DNA of 64,000 bases from Pseudomonas frederiksbergensis (lineage in GTDB: Bacteria; Pseudomonadota; Gammaproteobacteria; Pseudomonadales; Pseudomonadaceae): the NCBI RefSeq assembly GCF_001952935.1, contig NZ_CP018319.1, positions 2,324,501 to 2,388,500 on the forward strand, given 5' to 3'. The position numbers and the translations under genes were made by a program. A model generated the notes under the pieces. That model was not told the origin of the DNA, did no database searches, and saw only the letters and a list, made by a program, of their open reading frames with translations. Shown here one piece after another: positions 56,992 through 64,000 of the stretch. Position 1 is the first letter of the stretch. Each line of letters starts with the position of its first letter.

Positions 56992-57150
56992 CTAAAGCCT
57001 TCCGTGCCTGGTTGCTCTCGCTCAAGTATCAATTTTTTGCGCACTCCGGATCAGAGGTTATGCGATTGTGCAAACGTATTTTCAGTATTCTATACAGTCG
57101 ATGGATCGTCAGCGCTTTTTTACGGAAAATCGGAATTCAAAGGAACCGTA

Positions 57151-59520
57151 TTAGAGCAGGTCCATAGTGCCTAGGGAGTCAGCTATTCGGTAACCCATCG
57201 CTTTGTACCCCACCTGGCGCTTATCCCACATCCGAAGCAACGCAACATTCCCCGCGTCAACGAAGTCGATCACTCGCACGTCGGCTTTATCAGCATGGAC
57301 TCGATGCAATCGGCCTGCGTATTGCTGAAGAATACCCTTCCATGAAATGGGCATTGCCAACACCAAAGTGTCCAAAGCTGGATGATCGAAGCCTTCACCA
57401 ATTAGCTTTCCAGTTGCTACGAGAACACGTGGAGCATCAGCTGGAAGCGAGTCAAGCTCGTGCATTCGAGAGATTCGCTGTTTTTTGGGTACACGCCCAT
57501 GAAGAGTAAAAAGGTTTTGCACGCGCCCCTGCAATTCCGCCTCGAGAGCGTCCACATGTTCAGTACGCTCAGTCAGTACCAGGATCTTCCTACCTTGGCT
57601 AAAGGCTAGCTCAACCTCAGAGACAATTTTGGCTGTACGCTCGATATCGTCGGCTAGGTGTCGAAACACTTCCTGAATCCCTGAGCCGTCGGGGACGACA
57701 ATAGGCTTGGAAAGTAATCGGGGCACCACAGACAGATCGTGAGGGGCGCTTGCCGGTCGAGCAGCAGAGTGTCGGATCGGTCCGCACTGCATAAAGATAA
57801 TAGGTTGTTGCCCATCACGGCGTATTGGAGTTGCTGTAAGTCCCACCACATACCGTGCGGCAACGCTCTTCAATAACGCCTCGAACGAAATCGCTGACAC
57901 GTGATGGCACTCATCAACAATGATCTGGCCATAGTTTTTTACCTTATCGCTAACCTCACCTTTCCGCGATAAGGACTGCATCACAGCGATATCGATAACC
58001 CCTGTAGGTTTTGCTTTTCCGCCACCAATGGTTCCCACGACGCCATTGCCGACGCCTAGAAACGCCTGCAAACGTTCTTGCCACTGCCGTAGCAGCTCAG
58101 TCCTATGCACAAGCACCAACGTGTTAACACTGCGCTTCGCTATCAACGCAGCGGCACTCACGGTTTTGCCAAATGCGGTCGGGGCACACAGGATGCCGAC
58201 GTCATGACTAAGCATCGCGCTGACCGCAACTTCCTGATCAGAACGCAAAGTGCCGAGAAAACTCACGTCGATGGAGTCGCCTGCAAAGCGCTCATCTTGG
58301 AATTCAGCGGTGATTCCATTTCCCGCCAAAAGCTCCAGCGCAGCATCCAAGCATCCACGTGGTAACGCGATGTGTTTAGGGAAGTTTTGCGCGCAGCTAA
58401 TGACCCTAGGTTTGTTCCAGACCGATAGCCGCATGGCCTGAGCCTTATAAAACTCAGGGTTTTGAAATGCTGCAAGCCTGACAAGCTGGTTTGCCAAGGG
58501 CTGCGGTAATTCCGATTTTTCGAAGTACACCAGGTTGGCCAGTGTGATACGGAGAGACGCAGGTAACGGACAAGTCAATTTACGCGATCTCGAATCACGA
58601 TCTTTCCAAGGTTCAGCATCCACCTCGTCCTCGACATACGCGACACCTACGGGATCACGGTCACCCATCGCCCGGATAATCGCCGGCTCAATATCCCCAG
58701 GGCTCATCCGCTGAATGGAGGCCAGAAAGGCCCATTGATCGGAATGAGGTTCCAGTGAGTCATCTACAAAAATGCTGTTATTTTTGACCCTGGCACGCTT
58801 TTGCAAAGGCAGTGCAATAAGGTTCCCAAAGCCACCCTTGGGCATATAGTCCTGGTTTGGAAACAGTCGATCATAGGAGCTGAGTGCCAATTGTCGGGTA
58901 CGCTCACAGGCATGACTGATGATCGCGGCACCTAGGCGGCGAGCATCGTAAGCAGAAACATTACAGTCGAAAAAAATCCATGCATGAGCACCATTGCCCG
59001 AACGCGAAATCTCCAATGCCACAGGGGCATTTAGCTCATGACACGACTGAACAAAAGCTCGGGCATCATCACGCCATTCAGCCTCATCGAAGTCGACGGC
59101 AAGAAAGTAACAGGTGTCATCAGGGAGCAAAGGATAGATACCAACAACCACGTCGCCTGCCAGGTGACGAAAAATCACCTCGTCGGTCAGCGGCAGTAAT
59201 TGACGGTGGCCACAATCGCTACATTTAATTCGCGGCTTCTCACAAACGCCAGGTCGCCATTCGTTAGCACAGGCAGGTGCGTATCCTGACTTGCCTGTCT
59301 TACTTTCCCAACGGATGGGATAAACGTCGGCCCTACCACGAAATAGGCTTCTGAATAAAGCAACCTTGCCGTCAGTGTTAAGTTGCTGCGAAGGCTCAAT
59401 TTGAGCGACCTGAATCCTTACTGGCTCAGGCAGGCGCCAATCAACTCCATGAGCGTCAAGCAAGGCAATTAACCTGGCGTTCTCAGCTTGTAATTTCGCC
59501 AGCAGCTTGGCGTCTGTCAC
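57151..59520 (-). CDS. TOTE-type primase-helicase
   Basis: A 789-residue fusion. An N-terminal helix (residues about 2-22) precedes the archaeo-eukaryotic-type primase domain (about 50-300): the segment VALFRSLFRGRADVYPIRWE is typical of TOTE primases, four cysteines (84, 93, 100, 103) suggest a zinc site, and the catalytic acids are in AVDFD (Asp143, Asp145) with SGNGAHAW as the third motif. The C-terminal half is a superfamily 2 helicase: APTAFGKT Walker A, VDECHHVS Walker B, GLTATPIRRDG motif III and YAGRLHRVH motif VI. TOTE systems are proposed conflict or anti-phage systems. Start GTG 59520 has GAGGTGG six bases upstream; ATG 59631 would add 37 residues. Confidence 0.85.
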   Translation of the reverse strand: MTDAKLLAKLQAENARLIALLDAHGVDWRLPEPVRIQVAQIEPSQQLNTDGKVALFRSLFRGRADVYPIRWESKTGKSGYAPACANEWRPGVCEKPRIKCSDCGHRQLLPLTDEVIFRHLAGDVVVGIYPLLPDDTCYFLAVDFDEAEWRDDARAFVQSCHELNAPVALEISRSGNGAHAWIFFDCNVSAYDARRLGAAIISHACERTRQLALSSYDRLFPNQDYMPKGGFGNLIALPLQKRARVKNNSIFVDDSLEPHSDQWAFLASIQRMSPGDIEPAIIRAMGDRDPVGVAYVEDEVDAEPWKDRDSRSRKLTCPLPASLRITLANLVYFEKSELPQPLANQLVRLAAFQNPEFYKAQAMRLSVWNKPRVISCAQNFPKHIALPRGCLDAALELLAGNGITAEFQDERFAGDSIDVSFLGTLRSDQEVAVSAMLSHDVGILCAPTAFGKTVSAAALIAKRSVNTLVLVHRTELLRQWQERLQAFLGVGNGVVGTIGGGKAKPTGVIDIAVMQSLSRKGEVSDKVKNYGQIIVDECHHVSAISFEALLKSVAARYVVGLTATPIRRDGQQPIIFMQCGPIRHSAARPASAPHDLSVVPRLLSKPIVVPDGSGIQEVFRHLADDIERTAKIVSEVELAFSQGRKILVLTERTEHVDALEAELQGRVQNLFTLHGRVPKKQRISRMHELDSLPADAPRVLVATGKLIGEGFDHPALDTLVLAMPISWKGILQQYAGRLHRVHADKADVRVIDFVDAGNVALLRMWDKRQVGYKAMGYRIADSLGTMDLL

Positions 59521-59577
59521 AGCTTTCCACCTCAACCATTCAGAACCAGCACTGCTGACTCCGACCCTGCTTGACCT

Positions 59578-59595
59578 CCCAAGCCATGGCTTGGG
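59578..59595. promoter_or_regulatory. Perfect 18-bp palindrome before the TOTE gene
   Basis: CCCAAGCCATGGCTTGGG is a perfect dyad with no spacer, 58 bp upstream of the GTG. It would suit a dimeric repressor. If the gene began at 59631 it would instead be coding. Confidence 0.4.
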
Positions 59596-59699
59596 AACGG
59601 TACCAACGTTGATGCCGGTTTGGAAACCCATAGCTGAAAGCTCAATCGCGAGCAGGAGCCGTCGGGGGTATACGTAAACGCTGTCCGCTTCTGGCGAAA

Positions 59700-59909
59700 T
59701 TAATCTGGTGTCATCATCACCGCGAGCGTCATATTGATAAACTCTTCATTTCGGTCTATCGCAGCAAGCGCGCCGCGAATATTGTCCGCCACATCAGCTG
59801 ATCCGCGTTTCTCTACCCAATTTGAAAGTTCCATGATGGCGGCTTCCAGTGCGAGCTGATTTTCATTGATCTTGAACAGCAGTGAAGGCAATAGGTCTGA
59901 GTTAGGCAT
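59700..59909 (-). CDS. 69-residue protein of unknown function
   Basis: A short acidic helical protein (MPNSDLLPSLLFKINENQL; later WVEKRGSADVADNIRGAL). The start at 59909 has GGAGG eight bases upstream, a better start than the upstream extension. It has no membrane segment. It lies between the 443-residue gene and the TOTE primase-helicase gene on the same strand. I do not recognise a family; similar short helical proteins are common in Pseudomonas genomes. Confidence 0.7.
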   Translation of the reverse strand: MPNSDLLPSLLFKINENQLALEAAIMELSNWVEKRGSADVADNIRGALAAIDRNEEFINMTLAVMMTPD

Positions 59910-60026
59910 TGTGCTTCCTCCATGGAGAGGAGAGCGTAGCTCAGCTTTGGAGCAGGGGACATGGGTCACCAATACAACGCCGGCAGCCCGTTCTAGATCA
60001 AATTGCAAGCGGCTGATAGATCAGCT

Positions 60027-61358
60027 CTAGGCCTTCCGATCCGGCGAGACTGTGGCGGATGATGCGGCTTTGAGCCTCTCAAGCTCTGTAGTTGCCGCTG
60101 CCAACCGCGCAAGATAATCCTGTTCAGCTGAATTTTGTTGCACTTGGCGCCATTCACGGAAACTACCAGTCAGCCGGAGGATGTTTTGTTCCAATTCTTC
60201 CAGAAAGGAAAGGCCATCCTTTTTCGGCCATGACATTTTTCGCCCCAGCAGCTGTGCTTCCATCACTGCAAGCAAGGAATCGGGTGGCGACATGACCGCT
60301 GACGTGTCAATACCCGGGACCAAGCTCGGGTCCGGCGTCGGAAAAAAGCTGCTTTCAAGCAAAGCACCGGCGAGCTGCTGCAACGTCAATCTTTCAAAGC
60401 GAATTCGTGATCGCAGACGAAATGGCCAGTCTCCAGAACCACTTCCTGGTATCTGAACGGATGCTCCGTCTGCTATCTCAAAGCTCACGCCTCCGATTCT
60501 TCCTCGAGTAAATGTCTCTCCAGAACAGTGAAAATCATATAAAGGTTTAGAGTCGCCGCGCTGGTACGATTGAATGGCAAGCCCGGGCAAATATTCCAGA
60601 TACCCGACCACCCACCCGCCAGGATCCCAGCCAAGGGTCAGATAAACTTGTTCAATCGCGTGGACAGTCCCGCTGACTACCTTCTCGCTTTCTTCAAGAG
60701 TGAGAAGGGCAGGCTCACTGGCGCGGCTGACCGCGCAAAGATAAGCCCAAGGCCAGTACGATGTTGAGGGCGCCAAACTCCTATTCTGCTCCCAAACTCC
60801 AGGACTCAGAATGTTCTCGTCATAAGATGCCCACACGCTGTAGGCATCGCGGAAAAACTGCTTGAGCTGGTGACGCTCAACGATGACTGCCAGCTCAGCC
60901 CTGAGCAGCTCCCACACCGCCTGGACGGGGGGAAATTGCTCTTCATCGATTTTCGCGGTGGCGCTGAAGAGGTTTGATCCCTCCGTAAGCTGACTGATAG
61001 CGCGAGGTCGCGCCATTCCGACCAGCTTTGCAGTTGCCAGTGCTAGCTTTAGATAGTTTTGTGGGTGAGCGCACAGCCGCGGCTCGGCCGTACGTTTACT
61101 TTTGTTATTAGGCAGGACGCAAAAGGCGTTTAAGGCATTCACCGGCGCATCCGCGTTGTGGGGGATGCACGACTCGACCACAATTGCACTTTTCGTTACC
61201 TTCCGGGCTTTGGCTGCCGTGAGCATGACTCCCAAATTGCGAGCTAGGGTCTTACGCTCATAAAGGGGCATCACTCCCTTATGCTCGTTGATTTTCTTCT
61301 CAATGATGAGCGCAAGATATGCGCTGTTTTCCTGCGATGAACCGCCTTCCGAGACCAT
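60027..61358 (-). CDS. 443-residue protein of unknown function, TOTE operon
   Basis: Not recognised. It has no signal peptide or membrane helix and no evident nucleotide-binding loop. The N-terminal ~60 residues are helical and basic (ALIIEKKINEHKG, ERKTLARNLGVMLTAAKARKV), which would fit nucleic-acid or protein contact. A Trp-rich middle (WPWAYLCAVSRASEPALL, LGWDPGGWVVGYLEYLPG) and a beta-rich part (about 285-330) follow, then a helical C-terminus with coiled-coil character (about 395-435). The start at 61358 has AGGAG eight bases before it. It is placed 17 bp after the 80-residue gene and upstream of the 69-residue and TOTE genes, so it may take part in the same function. Confidence 0.7.
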   Translation of the reverse strand: MVSEGGSSQENSAYLALIIEKKINEHKGVMPLYERKTLARNLGVMLTAAKARKVTKSAIVVESCIPHNADAPVNALNAFCVLPNNKSKRTAEPRLCAHPQNYLKLALATAKLVGMARPRAISQLTEGSNLFSATAKIDEEQFPPVQAVWELLRAELAVIVERHQLKQFFRDAYSVWASYDENILSPGVWEQNRSLAPSTSYWPWAYLCAVSRASEPALLTLEESEKVVSGTVHAIEQVYLTLGWDPGGWVVGYLEYLPGLAIQSYQRGDSKPLYDFHCSGETFTRGRIGGVSFEIADGASVQIPGSGSGDWPFRLRSRIRFERLTLQQLAGALLESSFFPTPDPSLVPGIDTSAVMSPPDSLLAVMEAQLLGRKMSWPKKDGLSFLEELEQNILRLTGSFREWRQVQQNSAEQDYLARLAAATTELERLKAASSATVSPDRKA

Positions 61359-61375
61359 GTGTAGCGCTCCTGCGA

Positions 61376-61618
61376 TCAATAATAAGGGTTACGGTTAGGC
61401 TGCTGTGCCCGGATATACCGCGCCCGGCTTGCACGGGCCCTAGAGACTTTCCCGGTTACAGGAGTCTGAACACGCAGCCAGATTTCGCCCCGATCATCGC
61501 GTTCGATACCAATGATTCGCCATACGCAGCCGAAATCAGTGCCTTTCAAATGCACCAGCATTCCGATGGTCAACGCGTGCAAGGGGATTGGTGTTCCTTC
61601 GTTCAATCGTCTGCGCAT
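61376..61618 (-). CDS. 80-residue basic protein, first gene of the TOTE operon
   Basis: A small beta-rich protein with the layout of an SH3-like barrel (ALTIGMLVHLKGTDFGCVWRI, then GEIWLRVQTPVTGK) and a basic, Arg-rich tail (RARASRARYIRAQQ), which suggests nucleic-acid binding. Start at 61618 is fixed by the strong ribosome site GAGGAG, eight bases upstream. Three TAGAT repeats stand about 100 bp upstream and may be its operator; it could be the operon's own regulator (inference). Confidence 0.7.
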   Translation of the reverse strand: MRRRLNEGTPIPLHALTIGMLVHLKGTDFGCVWRIIGIERDDRGEIWLRVQTPVTGKVSRARASRARYIRAQQPNRNPYY

Positions 61619-61710
61619 CTTGTTCTCCTCAAAAAATGATATTTCGGAAGAAATTGTGGCGATCAAACAAAACGACATCTCTATGAAAATATTAGATATA
61701 TGAAAAAACC

Positions 61711-61742
61711 TACATAGATTTGTGTAGATTATTTACATAGAT
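61711..61742. promoter_or_regulatory. A/T-rich iterated operator upstream of the TOTE operon
   Basis: TACATAGAT occurs twice (61711 and 61734) with a third TGTAGAT between, so TAGAT recurs at 10- and 13-bp steps. The spacing of roughly one helical turn points to cooperative protein binding on one face. It lies about 95 bp upstream of the 80-residue gene on the minus strand. The rest of the gap to 62324 holds a CTCTGC-GTAA-GCAGAG stem (61884-61899) and no gene I can support. Confidence 0.4.
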
Positions 61743-62324
61743 AATATTCAATTCGTTTCTACTCCAATGGCGTACTCACCGCCTGATTTCGGAGGTCGAG
61801 CCAAATAGATAATGCGAACGAAGCTTTTGGTCCGCAGCTCATTGCTTGCCATTGGATCAAGCAACGAGCTAATCTCTACCGCGCTCTGCGTAAGCAGAGG
61901 CCGGGCGTTTTCAAGCCCCTAAGTCTGGCCGTTAGGCCCATGCCGAGCAGTAGTCCTCATCCAGTTGAGTTTCTGCACACGGAAGACGCCTTAGCTGTCC
62001 GTTTGGACGCAAGGAAGACATCACGGCTCGAGCACTTTGGTGCTGCGTTGCCAAATAAAAAAGCTTGTACGCTTCTAAGGACTAGATCGCGTATCGGCAA
62101 GCTCAGAGCTCATGAGGCTCGACGCATTGTTGCCCATTGGGGTGTCAGCAGAGCAAAAATACCGCCCCGACACTCATGACCTCGAGGGCAAGACTGGCAA
62201 GTACTAGCCAGGAATTGTGGTGTTGGCTTTGTGCACATGAGCCTTCCCATTTTCTGCCTCCCCCCTTACCTTTCAGGTGAGGTACCCGTAACGGTGTTTG
62301 TGCGACCTTTAGACGGTCGAACAA

Positions 62325-62480
62325 GTGGCAGATCAAATATCGGCGCCGGCAATCGAGGCGCAAAATCAGCTCAGGGCGCACATAAGATTTGTGGCGACTG
62401 TAGCAGGCTTCATTAGGCGTGGCTTTGATGCACTGGAGCATTGGCCACAGCCGAAGCGCAATCAATGTCACGGGGATTAA
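62325..62480 (+). CDS. Possible 51-residue small protein
   Basis: A GTG-started frame with protein-like content (AIEAQNQLRAHIRFVATVAG, GFDALEHWPQP), predicted as helices with a basic middle. It has no good ribosome site and an in-frame stop lies five codons upstream. It may be a small gene or a remnant of one. The next rightward gene starts at 62576. Confidence 0.35.
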   Translation: MADQISAPAIEAQNQLRAHIRFVATVAGFIRRGFDALEHWPQPKRNQCHGD

Positions 62481-62575
62481 CGCCCGTGGCGTATCTGGAT
62501 CCTGCCATCGGTAGGACCAATAAATATTGGCTGAAACACGCCCGCAAAAGAATGCTCGTCTATTGAGGATCTCTT

Positions 62576-62707
62576 ATGAGCGGATTGCGTGGGCAACCTG
62601 ATTGGCTGAAAAATATTTTCCCTTCGCTTGTGAAGGAAATTCTGCGTCTGATTTTTCGCAAGCTTGTTGAGTGGGCCTGGGAAAAAATGCGCGAGATGAT
62701 CAGCTAG
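62576..62707 (+). CDS. 43-residue Trp-rich amphipathic peptide
   Basis: The frame has an ATG with GAGGA seven bases upstream and is followed 8 bp after its stop by a strong terminator, so it is very likely expressed. The peptide starts MSGLRGQPDWLKNIFPSLV and ends VEWAWEKMREMIS; it has 8 basic and 5 acidic residues (net about +3), three Trp, and hydrophobic residues spaced as an amphipathic helix from residue 10 to the end. No signal peptide or partner gene is evident. Such peptides may be membrane-active toxins, leaderless bacteriocins or small membrane regulators; the last part is similar in style to aureocin-like leaderless peptides. Function is unproven. Confidence 0.6.
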   Translation: MSGLRGQPDWLKNIFPSLVKEILRLIFRKLVEWAWEKMREMIS

Positions 62708-62715
62708 CCTTAAAA

Positions 62716-62740
62716 AAGCGGCCCACCGGGTGGGCCGCTT
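62716..62740. terminator. Terminator after the 43-residue peptide gene
   Basis: An 11-bp stem (AAGCGGCCCAC / GTGGGCCGCTT) with a 3-base loop. On the minus strand it is followed by T6 (a run of A is upstream on the plus strand), so it could also end transcription of the RES gene. Confidence 0.8.
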
Positions 62741-62829
62741 CCGCCAATGTAAAGTTCATCCAGTTTCTGACGGTCAGACGATCGCGACGATTCTATGACT
62801 ATGCCCAAAGCTGTTTGTCGACTGAAGCG

Positions 62830-64000
62830 TCAACCTTCCGCCTTCACTTCACTCATTTCGAAGATCGGGCCTAGGCGCTTGCGGTTCAATTCGCTCATAA
62901 ACAGGCCGTAGATATGGTCGTACTGCTTGGCCTTGGTTTCAATCGCAGTGACTTTGTGGAACCGGATGGAGTCAGCCACGACGACAAGTTTAGCCGACGG
63001 CCCATATGGGTTTTCCGCTGGCACGGCCTTCGGGACAGGACCGTCTGCCGGGTCAGGATTGGCCGGAGGCTCGTAGGAGAGTCGGCTGGCTTCGGGGAAG
63101 AGAACCACGTTGGTTCCTGCCTCGCCCGTTTGGACAGAGGGGAACACGAGCCCATCCACGTGCTTGCCGAAACGTAACCGCAAGTACTCGAAAACCACCT
63201 GCGTCGACAAATAGCTCAACTCGTCATTGCGCGCCTTGGGTCGGGACATTTTCTTGACCAACGAACCCAGGAAAACCTTCCGATGCAGTGAGTCGCGAAA
63301 GCCCTCATCTAGCAACGTAAGATCCGGGGGCTCTACGCGATCCAGCACTGTGAGGTCCAGCAGCTTCAGCTCGCCGATGGGTGTCAGGGCGGTACTGACC
63401 ACGTGGTCGCCGGTAATGGAGCGGATTTCGCTGAGGCAGGTCTCTCGCTCCAATGCGCAATACAGGGCGGAAATGCCATTCGGGGTCATCCGCTGGCTGC
63501 TGGCCAGGTGTTTTGGTGTGGGGCCGAATTGGCCGGCGGGATCGGCGATGATTTCCTCCGCCTGCTTTTGGTTCTGGGCGAGGCGTGCGCGGTAGAGCAA
63601 TTCGCCCTGGGCGATGGTCCGCATCACTTCCGGTTTGAGCTCGCCGCCGTCGGTCACCAGCAGCGAAAAGACGGAATCAAGGAACTTGTCGGCTCCTGAA
63701 TTGAAGTAGCGGTGCTTGTAGTGGACATCGTCAACGAACTTCTTCCAACGATCCTCGTAGAGGTTCTGCTCCAACGTACCATCATCGCCGTAGAAATGCG
63801 TTTCGTCCCCCGCGTCATCAACCCTGAATTCACGCGGAGCTCCATCGCACAGATCTTCAAAGTAGGGCTCTTCACCGAGATCGAACCACTCCATGAGGAC
63901 GATATCGATATCCGAAACGGCGATCTCGTCCGATCCGCACTCATACAGCAAGCCGAGCTCGTAATGGGACAGATCATCCTTGCCGGCAACATTCTCCGCA
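62830..64000 (-). CDS. RES-domain protein with N-terminal extension, 5' end outside window
   Basis: About 390 residues are visible and the frame stays open to the last base, so the start lies beyond. The C-terminal RES domain (about 135-380 of the visible part) shows the conserved Arg in LLYRARLA, the Arg-x-Y-x-E arrangement in SQRMTPNGISALYCALERETCLSEIR and the serine in VFPSVQ followed by GTNVVLF. RES proteins degrade NAD+ and act as toxins in toxin-antitoxin pairs. The acidic N-terminal region (about 1-120) resembles the HEPN/RES N-terminal domain found in longer members. No Xre/antitoxin gene lies downstream; it could lie upstream, outside the window. Confidence 0.82.
   Translation of the reverse strand, partial: AENVAGKDDLSHYELGLLYECGSDEIAVSDIDIVLMEWFDLGEEPYFEDLCDGAPREFRVDDAGDETHFYGDDGTLEQNLYEDRWKKFVDDVHYKHRYFNSGADKFLDSVFSLLVTDGGELKPEVMRTIAQGELLYRARLAQNQKQAEEIIADPAGQFGPTPKHLASSQRMTPNGISALYCALERETCLSEIRSITGDHVVSTALTPIGELKLLDLTVLDRVEPPDLTLLDEGFRDSLHRKVFLGSLVKKMSRPKARNDELSYLSTQVVFEYLRLRFGKHVDGLVFPSVQTGEAGTNVVLFPEASRLSYEPPANPDPADGPVPKAVPAENPYGPSAKLVVVADSIRFHKVTAIETKAKQYDHIYGLFMSELNRKRLGPIFEMSEVKAEG

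Noticed and set aside
61885..61945. attC-like site: GTTAGGC just before an ATG, preceded by a CTCTGC-GTAA-GCAGAG stem, with a 79-codon frame at 61940-62179 as the cassette gene
   Set aside because: No matching RYYYAAC partner was found at the expected distance, no second attC follows the frame, the frame has no ribosome site, and no integron integrase is present.

Overview
The window is chromosomal DNA of a fluorescent-group Pseudomonas. The protein sequences, the gene order (algB-kinB-ampDh2, gltP, the choline-sulfate genes, hemF-aroE, dprA-def-fmt-rsmB-trkA, tag-glyQS-gmhB-plsC) and the GC-rich paired palindromic repeats between genes all fit that group. No rRNA, tRNA, CRISPR array, transposase or integrase was found.

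Bases 1-9003: signalling and envelope genes. A diguanylate cyclase (5' end outside the window), an AmpDh2-type amidase lipoprotein and an EAL phosphodiesterase read rightward into the convergent alginate two-component pair kinB-algB. Divergent from algB is a small operon (membrane protein, DUF1328 protein, Ivy-type lysozyme inhibitor) preceded by a good sigma-54 promoter and a possible enhancer. A strongly folded non-coding stretch follows ivy.

Bases 9711-24263: transport and envelope. This holds gltP, a nucleoside-recognition/SpmA-SpmB fusion, a four-gene MCE lipid-transport operon whose permease carries its own STAS domain, a DUF2914 membrane protein, an M16 peptidase, a Na/Pi cotransporter, TerC, a citrate transporter, a GFA-family protein and a DOPA-dioxygenase-like protein.

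Bases 24346-47071: an NAD(P)-binding protein, a choline-O-sulfate module (LysR, BetC, ChoX, SulP), then the conserved block that normally leads to gyrB-recF-dnaN-dnaA: aroE, hemF, qor, tsaC, dprA, a LysM protein, def, fmt, rsmB, trkA, htrB, tag, glyQ, glyS, gmhB and plsC.

Bases 47233-64000: an accessory island stands where gyrB is expected and runs off the window. It contains two adjacent giant proteins of unknown function (844 and 1198 residues), a gene remnant, an orphan lipoprotein, a Septu-like ATPase plus HNH nuclease pair, a TOTE-type primase-helicase behind three unknown small or medium genes, two tiny ORFs (one encoding a 43-residue Trp-rich amphipathic peptide with its own ribosome site and terminator), and a truncated RES-domain protein. 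The mixture of probable anti-phage modules with unrecognised genes makes this the most interesting part. All functions are inferred from sequence motifs read by eye; no database search was run.
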